Origin: Thelephora terrestris
Taxonomy: Eukaryota > Basidiomycota > Agaricomycetes > Thelephorales > Thelephoraceae
DNA length: 64,000 nucleotides
Direction: 5' to 3'
NCBI GenBank assembly: GCA_015956445.1
Contig: WIUZ02000001.1
Coordinates: 4,154,001-4,218,000 of the forward strand
This document shows positions 57,237-64,000 of the stretch, in pieces. Under the pieces are notes generated by a model, which was not told the origin of the DNA, searched no databases, and saw only the letters and a program-made list of their open reading frames with translations. The first letter of the stretch is position 1; every line of letters starts with the position of its first letter. The position numbers were made by a program, and so were the translations under genes.

Positions 57237-59233
57237 ACGTCCGACCTCGACCTGAGGACTTCATCCACCACCTCCGATAAGCCATGTACCACGGAAACGC
57301 CCGTCAAATCCTCCCCCGACTCCTTATGCTCCTCTTCACCGTCCGCGCCTGGTCTCCTCACCAAGAGTGCCTTAATTCCAACGGCCGAAGCGCCAAAATA
57401 GTCTCTGCTTATCCACAATTCGTGGGTCCATAAGCCACGTGCCCGCATGTAAAGTACAATGATCAGTAATCAAAATTGATTCCTTCGCAGGTTTTCAGCA
57501 ATCTCAATCGCTCAGGGAAGCTTCCCCAGGCCCGTTGAAAAGTCCCCAAGTGAAACATCTCCGCAACGGAGCAGGGGCATCGGCCAGAAGACAATGAATG
57601 GTGATTTGATGCCGGGAAGCCACACTCAACCTCCATACGGGCCTCGTGTGTTCGAGAGTAAGAAATGTTAATGAACGCCACCCCCGATAGATGGAGGGAG
57701 GATGATTCAGCGAACACAAGCGCCCCGGCAATGAAACATACGCAGAACCATGAAGAGTCAGAGAGAGAGAGAGAGGTGGTGAGTGACTCACGCTTGCAGT
57801 TCATCACCAACGTGAATCGTCTCCGCCGGATCGACTCGTGCCCGTTCGCAAGCGCGGAGGTAAATTTCCGCAGCGGGTTTTTCGATCCCTTCATTTCCAC
57901 TGACGAGGACCGGATTGAGGAAGGAGAGTATCTTGAGAGCGTCGAGTGCCTGGACTGTGCGGCGGGAGGGGGAAATCCTGGTTAGCTTTGGGTCGTTCCC
58001 ACGATCAGGATCCCGATGACAACGGATTATGAACTGTATAGAGCCACAAATACGCAAAAGGACACGCCGCAGCCTCGGGGATTCCTTGCGAAGAGAAGAA
58101 ACGGGCAGTGCCGTGTGATGAAGTTTTGGTTTAATTGTGGGGGAGGGTGGGAGGGAACGGGTGCAAAGCACAGGAACGGCGGTAGATCCCGCAGCATTAA
58201 CCCAAACCCACGCCAGATTTCATCAAGACCGCAGCCAGCAGCAGCCAAACCGAGCAAAGTGGGCTTGCGAGAATTGAAATTCGAAACGGTGATGTGGTTT
58301 TTGACGCTGAGGTCTGGGATTATAGCTCGGCCACTGGGACGGCGCGCGGAGGGAGATTACGGAAGTGAAAACGAATGGCGGCGCGTGTTCGTCCGAAGCA
58401 AGATTGCAGGAAGATAGTCGCTACTCACGCATTCGAGAATCGGTATTGCTCACGAGACCAATCCGTACGTTCATCTCTCTCAATCTGGTGACTGTGCGGG
58501 GTACGAAATGTCAGCCTGGGCCCAGACGAACGAGAAACGTTATAAACGTGGTGAAAATGAGGACGGATGAGATAAGATAGAAGACGGATACGTGGATTAA
58601 GATGGAATCTGTGGAAACCAGCGATGAAGCCGCGAGCACAGAGCACTACTCTAGTGAGAGAGGGTGTGGAAGTGGTACGTACGGGTCGGAATTGCGTCAT
58701 CAAACGACTTGTATCCTTCGTCCGATGAGAACCTCTTGAGCAACGTAGGCACGATCACGTGCATAGACCCCTCCACGACTGGACGAACGCAGAGGGCCGG
58801 ATCGGACGAAGGCGATCGTCCGAGGTGGAACGAACGAGCGATTACGACGGAGTTCGATGGTGGGCGGTCGACGTGGTCTCGGTCAGTATCGGGATCGAGA
58901 CCCCCTAGATAAGATTTGCTTACGGGCTGGATCCGCGCCGGCCCCGAGAGCAGTCCTAGTTATGACCTCACCCCACCATTCAGGGGCACCGCTCGAGTAG
59001 GCTGGTCTTTCGATTTGGACCTGCTTCAAAGCTATCGTGGGTGCAGTTGCACGCGTGGATGAGGGAAGCGAGGATGGAAAAAAGTTCTTACCGATTTTGA
59101 AGGAAGACTTGATCGCGTCCGGGTTGAGCTCACCGAGGTGAGGCTCAAACACGTTCGCGTACTGGAGGAATATGGGAGCTCTTGGGGTGACCAGCGTGTG
59201 CAAAGCGTCAAAAAGGACGAGTCTGATTGTCAT
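57212..59233 (-). CDS. HAD-superfamily hydrolase (HDHD3-like)
   Basis: The exons on the minus strand are 59092-59233, 58924-59031, 58683-58778, 58429-58491, 57792-57954 and 57212-57404. They encode 254 aa with closing phases. The start MTIRLVLFDALHTLVTPRAP is HAD motif I, with the nucleophile Asp in FDALHT; the second motif Asp is Leu. A helical cap follows (PEWWGEVITRTA, LLKRFSSDEGYKSFDDAIP). Motif II is VRIGLVSNTDSRM. Motif III is around GIEKPAAEIYLRACERA, and motif IV is HVGDELQADYFGAS. The end ALLVRRPG plus VVHGLSEVVDEV is typical. Loss of the second motif-I Asp, the usual acid/base, is common in the HDHD3-like branch and makes phosphatase activity doubtful. Introns 4 (474 nt) and 5 (387 nt) are far longer than the norm here. 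Its 3' end overlaps the tentative MRPS6 exon. Confidence 0.87.
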
Positions 59234-59593
59234 TATCGCGTGACAAAGATGATGATTAACTCGACGCCGACGGCCGGTGTCCAATTCGCAGAAAACAAGA
59301 AAGAGAGGCTGTGGGGCATAATAAATCTTTAGTCATCGGGGCGTCTACGAAAATTTGAACCCGCGCCGAAAGTGCCGCGGATGAGTGAGAGAGACGTGGC
59401 TTGGTGATGCGTTCACACCGGCTTGAGTCACAGCTCGCCACTTCCTCCGAACGCTGACTACTGCGCCGTTAACGCCTCAAAAAATGTTTGATTTCATATA
59501 TATATTCCTGTGTCCAATCTCTCTGGTTCCCCTCAGCTCCCCATCCTCGACTCTTCTGTCCTATCCCTTCCACCCTTGCATATCATCATAGCA
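59234..59593. other. Divergent promoter region of the HAD and cyclin genes
   Basis: 360 bases separate the two start codons. A TATATATA element at 59497-59504 lies about 90 bases before the cyclin start. No other feature is seen. Confidence 0.5.
59497..59504 (+). promoter_or_regulatory. TATA box of the cyclin gene
   Basis: TATATATA lies 90 bases upstream of the start codon at 59594, followed by a pyrimidine-rich stretch typical of fungal transcription start regions. Confidence 0.5.
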
Positions 59594-60484
59594 ATGTCTC
59601 TTCATCCAGCTTCCCTCATCTCTCCATCCGAGCACTCGATTAAGCTGCTTCAGCTTCTCGACTTGCAGATCGCCAGGGACTTGATTGGTATGTATGCGCC
59701 ACAAAAGATTTACCCTCCCCCCACTCACCTTCATCTCACAGAACACGTAGTTCAATCGACAGCCGAGGTTATCAACTTCGCCCTGGGCGCACCAACCACC
59801 TCTGCTTCCCGCGGACGCACCGTTTCCCGCACAAGCAAGTACTCAGAATTCACCCAGTTCGTATCAGACGTTATCGCACGAGCAGAGGTCACCGTCTCCG
59901 ACATCCTCGTCACCCTCGTCTACATCCAACGCGCCAGGCCTTATCTCTCCGTCCAAACAGAAGAGTGGGCTCTTCACCGCGTCTTCCTCGGCGCTCTCAT
60001 CGTCGCCTCCAAGTACACCAACGACTCTACGCTCAAAAACATCCATTGGGCTATGATCACCAACACCTTTGGCAAGAGGGATATCGGAAGGATCGAGCGC
60101 GAGTTCCTCGAAGTCCTCGATTGGGACTTGGCCGTTTCAGAAGCCGATCTACTCGTCGTCCGCGACTCGCTTCTGCACCTCCTCCCCGCCCAACACACCG
60201 CCTCAACTGTTGTTCGCTCCGAGACTGTCACAGTCTCTCCTCCCTCGTCACCAGTCACATCCGATTCCGACTCTTCAGAGTCATCACATTGGAGCGACGA
60301 AGAATCTGACTCTGATTCTCATTCGACACCTGCCACCTCTCCTGGTCCTCTCACACCATCACACGCCGCCCCATCTCCCGCCCGTTCTCGTTCCAAAAAG
60401 TCGGTCGGTTCAGTGCTGGACGCCCTCCGGCACCCATTCTGGCACGCGCCACACCACCCCCTCTCACTACAAGTCGTGGCTTAA
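59594..60484 (+). CDS. PCL/PHO80-type cyclin
   Basis: The exons 59594-59687 and 59742-60484 give 278 aa; an upstream in-frame start in the 5' region is less likely. After a helical lead (SIKLLQLLDLQIARDLIEHV), the cyclin box spans about 75-180. It has FVSDVIARAEVTVSDILVTL, VYIQRARPYL, LHRVFLGALIVASKYTND and GRIEREFLEVLDWDLAV. The order ALIVASK...F-x-x-L-x-W-x-L is that of Pho85 cyclins of the PCL1/2 group. The C-terminal 90 residues are a Ser/Asp/Pro-rich disordered tail with several SP/TP sites, then a basic SRSKK patch. It probably activates a Pho85-type CDK in morphogenesis or nutrient signalling. The partner is not in this window. Confidence 0.87.
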   Translation: MSLHPASLISPSEHSIKLLQLLDLQIARDLIGMYAPQKIYPPPTHLHLTEHVVQSTAEVINFALGAPTTSASRGRTVSRTSKYSEFTQFVSDVIARAEVTVSDILVTLVYIQRARPYLSVQTEEWALHRVFLGALIVASKYTNDSTLKNIHWAMITNTFGKRDIGRIEREFLEVLDWDLAVSEADLLVVRDSLLHLLPAQHTASTVVRSETVTVSPPSSPVTSDSDSSESSHWSDEESDSDSHSTPATSPGPLTPSHAAPSPARSRSKKSVGSVLDALRHPFWHAPHHPLSLQVVA

Positions 60485-63229
60485 CTTTCATGTCTATTAT
60501 CTCCTATTCTATCTCATGTTTGCTTATTAACTCTAATCCCCCCCTGCCATCCAAAAGTACATTGGCACACTTCATCTTGTTTCTTACCCCCTCGAGCATG
60601 CTTTTCATGTTCCTCGCCACTTCGTATATTAGCTTGTAACCATTGTACCATCATCACACTTTGTTCCACTGCACCCCCCCTTATGATCAGTACATACCAG
60701 TAATAACTAGAAATCCAAAAAGATTGGAAAACATCCCCCTCGTTTGACGATCTCGCAGCATCCATCAACGTCAGACGCTCTGAATCGTGGATTGAGCTGA
60801 ATCAAATTTTCCGGCACCGGCACCGGGCAAGGCTAAACCGCTCGTCACGTGACTTTTACAGGTCTTTGCTTAATAATCCATCTCTAAAAGAACCGACCGC
60901 GAACGGAGCCCGAAAGCCAAGTCGTAAAATTCGCCGATCGATGTCCATGACGCCTGGAAATTTTAGATATGGCTGAGTGATCATCAAGCTCACACTTACT
61001 CATCACCTAACGAGCGTGTGTATTAGAAATCTGAGCGTTCACGCGGCGACGATTGGAAGGGTAAACGGGGGGAAATGTAGCATAGTACCCAGTTCTGAGA
61101 AGGCCTCGCGGAGCGTGCTCAGTACTATGTTCTCGGCGATTTGTCCTGGACGCATCACTTTGCTTTCGGCGCGCGAGTCTCCGCCCGCGGCTCCTGACGC
61201 TTGGCACGTAAAAATCGATGACCCCTCTCGACCCCTGGACTCTGCATCCGTGCGAACCCACATTGAACGTGCGTTCTAAGGTGGTAAGTCGCGCGAACCC
61301 ACTGGTCATCCGATTCTCCGAGGATTCCTCGCACGTTTTCCGTTAGTCTCTGGTTTTTTACTATTCAGCGCCTATAGGTACTTACATAGACTTACATGCG
61401 CCGACGGATTCGTCATCTAGATGAGATGACACGTTTCCCACTGGTCGGCGTACATACATAGCTGGCGGCTATACGGGCCGGATCTATCAGGCACCCCTCC
61501 ACGAAGTTTTCTTTTTCTTTCCTTCGTTCCTGGGATCCTTGAGAAATTTTGGGCGGTGGGCTTGATTGATTTGGTTCGACCGGTTCCGAGGAGATGTATA
61601 TCATTAATTAGGTTACCGGTACCCGGCCACGGTATATCCTCGTCGGATTTGCGGAGGACAGCTTCGGTCTTTGAGAATGGAAACTCCCGGTTTGTACCGA
61701 GTGAACGTCGATCTCCCCAGCCCCCCGAGTCCCGTCTCTTCCTCTTCGTCTGTTGGTTGGTGGCCGACCGACTCAGCTATTCCATTTAACCAGTCGCAGG
61801 TGGATCAACGCGGTCGGTCTGGAGTCATATACCTGCTTTGTTGGGTGGGGAGAGCCAGGTAGCAGGAAGCCGTCGCTTTGCCTGACCGCCTTGCGCTGAC
61901 ATACCCCCTCGGCGGCCTGTACGTTGGCCATACCAATACCGGATCACACACACCATTTCGCTTGGCTGACTTTAGTCTTTCGTTATCACCCCATGGAACC
62001 CGCGCCGATCGATTTCGCGATTTTCGAGGGGGGGACCCACTCGACCCTCTCATCTTCGCGAAATCAGGTGACTCTCGCTACCCCACAGAGACTTGCTCTG
62101 TAATCAAATCAGTCAATTGATCACTTAGCGAGACGTCACGTTGACCCGTTTCTCATCCAGCGTTGTATGGGGTGCACCCACGAGCGTGTATGGGGTTATC
62201 GTGGACCGCAAGGTTGGATTATGCATCCTTGGGTGACAAACCGGGAGGGTTGAACCCACACCTATGACAGTACGTGATCCGACGGGGGACTCTTCAACAC
62301 CACTCGAGAGCGCAACCCACCACCGAACGATGTTTTGTTTCATTCACCTTCGAACCGTCGAGGAAGCGATCTACGGTGCCCGTTCCCGATCTGATCGACG
62401 CCCCACGCCAGCGTGGACTCTCCACGTATCAGGGAGGACGTAGGTTGGTGTCATGGTTTGCGACACGTACGCACACGTATGGGTGGTGAGTAGCTTCTGG
62501 GAAACGGCACTCGGCGTCCGCGATTCGATCTTGGGGCCCGGCATGACTAGCGATAGCTCCTTCCGCGTACCTGTTGCTTTTCGAGGTTATCCACTACCCG
62601 CGATTCTCCTTCCCACAACGGGCGCAATCACCGGAAAGCTGTTCACCGGACGGGCCTGCCCACTGAATCCCCAATACAACGAACGTGAGGCGATCGTATT
62701 CCCGTGAGGAGACTCCGGACACATTCGTAGCACGGGTAAAGGGTGCGAATTAAATAGCCCTTCAGCTTCATTCGTGGGGTGCACCCTAGATCAATCTGTT
62801 CTCGATGATGTCGGGCGGTGTTTAATTCGTCATCAGGAACTCAGATCCTCTCCACGGCTGGCGCAAACTTGGAGATACCTCGTTGATTTTTCCGACGCCC
62901 GCTATCCCTGGTGTTTGGGAGGAATACGGATTACGAAATCCAGGGTTTCCTTGCGCTCATCATGAGGATGAGCGGCAGCTCTTAGCGCTAAGAGTGTCTA
63001 AAGATACCACCTAGCAACGCCATATAAGTAAGTACCCCGCCATGAAGTTCTTCCAAAACTCTTTCGTGCGACGATTCCTTCCCGGCAAAAGTGACTCAGC
63101 CGTAGAGAGAGCTCAACGAGAGTGAAGTGGAAGCTGTGGCCACAAGCAACGCCATTGACACTCACACTCGTTTGCGACTGACTTTGGAACACAATACAGT
63201 TTCAAGAGAGCGTTTTAGCGCGGTTCTTA
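60485..63229. other. Gene-poor region, nothing firmly recognised
   Basis: These 2.7 kb have many short frames on both strands. The best, at 60977-61279 (+), lacks any motif. I found no tRNA, transposase signature, long terminal or inverted repeat, or splice-consistent gene. Confidence 0.4.
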
Positions 63230-63720
63230 AAAGTTCCAGTGGAAGTAGACAACCCTTCTATAACTACTCCTTCTCCGGCTTGTAGTATCACCCACTAACT
63301 TCGAGTGTTGATGTAATGAATAGGACACGGTAGTGACATCGAGGATAACTTTTGCTGTTCACGATGGGATCCACCGCCAAATCCTCTCCATACTTCTCGA
63401 AGCGAAGATCAAGTGGGTCGACCGGAATGAACGATGTGTAAGTCCATGATATTTCACACAGATTGCCTACTAAACTCATCTACCTCGATCATCGGACAAG
63501 CGTCTCCGATTGGAATAGCTAGGTGATCCGTGCTCCACTCAGTAAGCGTCCCTTGGTGTTCGGTGCAAACTTCGACGATTCCAACCATTTCATTCAACAG
63601 CCAACGCGTTTCACGACTTGTCAGGACAAAAGAGATGGCCCCATATATTGCCCGGTGGTATATTGTAACCGCATCTATCGCATGTCGCGGTGTCCTTTGG
63701 GGAAGGGCTCGTAGTACTGT
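63230..63720 (-). CDS. Possible hypothetical coding segments, weak
   Basis: On the minus strand an open frame (about 63710-63480) translates to ISFVLTSRETRWLLNEMVG and VEVCTEHQGTLTEWSTDHLA without a start codon. Directly after it a second frame (63479-63288) reads CEISWTYTSFIPVDPLDLRF. Both have a coding-like composition, but in different frames and without a clear intron between them. They overlap the end of the C2HC reading at 63611-64000, so only one of the two readings can be right there. It could be a decayed gene or an unrecognised multi-exon gene. Confidence 0.25.
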
Positions 63721-64000
63721 TCGTTACAGATTTCTTGCGCCGGACACCTTTGGTTTCCTTCCTGGGTTTTGGGAGAGTCGATAGGCCCCGTGACGCTTCG
63801 GTCTTTGCGGAGGCTGATGCAACGACTGGGGTGGATGTCGGTTGGGACGGCGGCTGCGTTGCGGGGGTGGGGGGTTGTAGTTGTGGAGTAAGGTCCTCAC
63901 TGCTCTGATGCTGCGTGTTAGGATCCGGTTGTGGGCCATCCGTCACCTTCACCAACATCCTCTGGCGACGTTGCTGAATAGACGTCTCAAGGACCAGCTC
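63611..64000 (-). CDS. Partial hypothetical protein with C2HC-like zinc motif
   Basis: The frame is open from the right window edge to a stop at 63613-63611, so the 5' part is missing. It reads LVLETSIQQRRQRMLVKVTD, then a Gln/Pro/Ser/Thr-rich disordered stretch. A basic patch KETKGVRRKKS follows, and then CDRCGYN with IWGHLFC. The spacing C-X2-C-X11-H-X3-C could bind one zinc ion. I do not recognise the family. The end of the frame conflicts with the alternative reading at 63230-63720. Confidence 0.4.
   Translation of the reverse strand, partial: ELVLETSIQQRRQRMLVKVTDGPQPDPNTQHQSSEDLTPQLQPPTPATQPPSQPTSTPVVASASAKTEASRGLSTLPKPRKETKGVRRKKSVTNSTTSPSPKDTATCDRCGYNIPPGNIWGHLFCPDKS

Noticed and set aside
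60977-61279. 100-codon plus-strand frame in the gene-poor right part
   Set aside because: No motif, no introns matching neighbours, and a similar-sized frame on the opposite strand; likely chance.

Overview
The window looks like nuclear DNA of a mushroom-forming basidiomycete (Agaricomycetes). Most protein genes are split by many phase-consistent GT-AG introns, mainly 45-65 nt long. The gene content is typical of that group: F-box/LRR paralogs, a very large AlkB-like protein, NB-ARC/TPR proteins with MLKL-type N-termini, and TKL-like kinases. The tRNA-Gln carries an 11-nt intron. Exon coordinates were worked out by hand from splice sites and reading frame; protein identities rest on recognised motifs, not on database searches.

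Layout. 1-10.8 kb: a partial F-box gene, a tRNA-Gln, two F-box-like paralogs in inverted orientation (2459-4392 + and 8874-10828 -), and between them an old yellow enzyme, a ZCCHC9-like zinc-knuckle protein and a broken Agaricomycete-family gene. 11-31 kb is a dense housekeeping block: RAD23, an STK11IP-like LRR protein, ARF6, a mitochondrial-type cysteine synthase, a 16-exon AlkB-like oxygenase, ATP synthase delta, ribosomal protein S0, homocysteine S-methyltransferase and the RSP5/NEDD4 ubiquitin ligase. 33-41.6 kb: a small Cys-rich protein, a decayed partial copy of the cysteine synthase gene, two lineage-specific hypothetical genes and a NIPA-type magnesium transporter. 42.4-53.6 kb is the most unusual part. 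Three large genes lie on the minus strand: two tandem NB-ARC/TPR NLR-like genes and one gene that appears to join an MLKL-like helical domain, a pseudokinase and an intact kinase. The second NLR and the kinase gene share a homologous N-terminal module, encoded by three exons of identical length. 56.5-60.5 kb: mitochondrial ribosomal protein S6, a HAD-family hydrolase and a PCL-type cyclin. 60.5-64 kb is poor in recognisable genes, with one partial C2HC zinc-finger-like gene running off the right edge.

How parts may work together. The 42-54 kb genes resemble a sensor/executor set for fungal regulated cell death or immunity: STAND NTPases for sensing, an MLKL-NTD-like signalling domain shared between sensor and kinase, and a kinase with a degenerate partner domain. 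This is inference from architecture. RAD23 and RSP5 belong to ubiquitin-proteasome traffic. ARF6 acts in endocytic trafficking, where RSP5 also works. Cysteine synthase and homocysteine methyltransferase both belong to sulfur amino-acid metabolism but are not otherwise linked here. No retroviral, LTR or capsid-bearing element was recognised.
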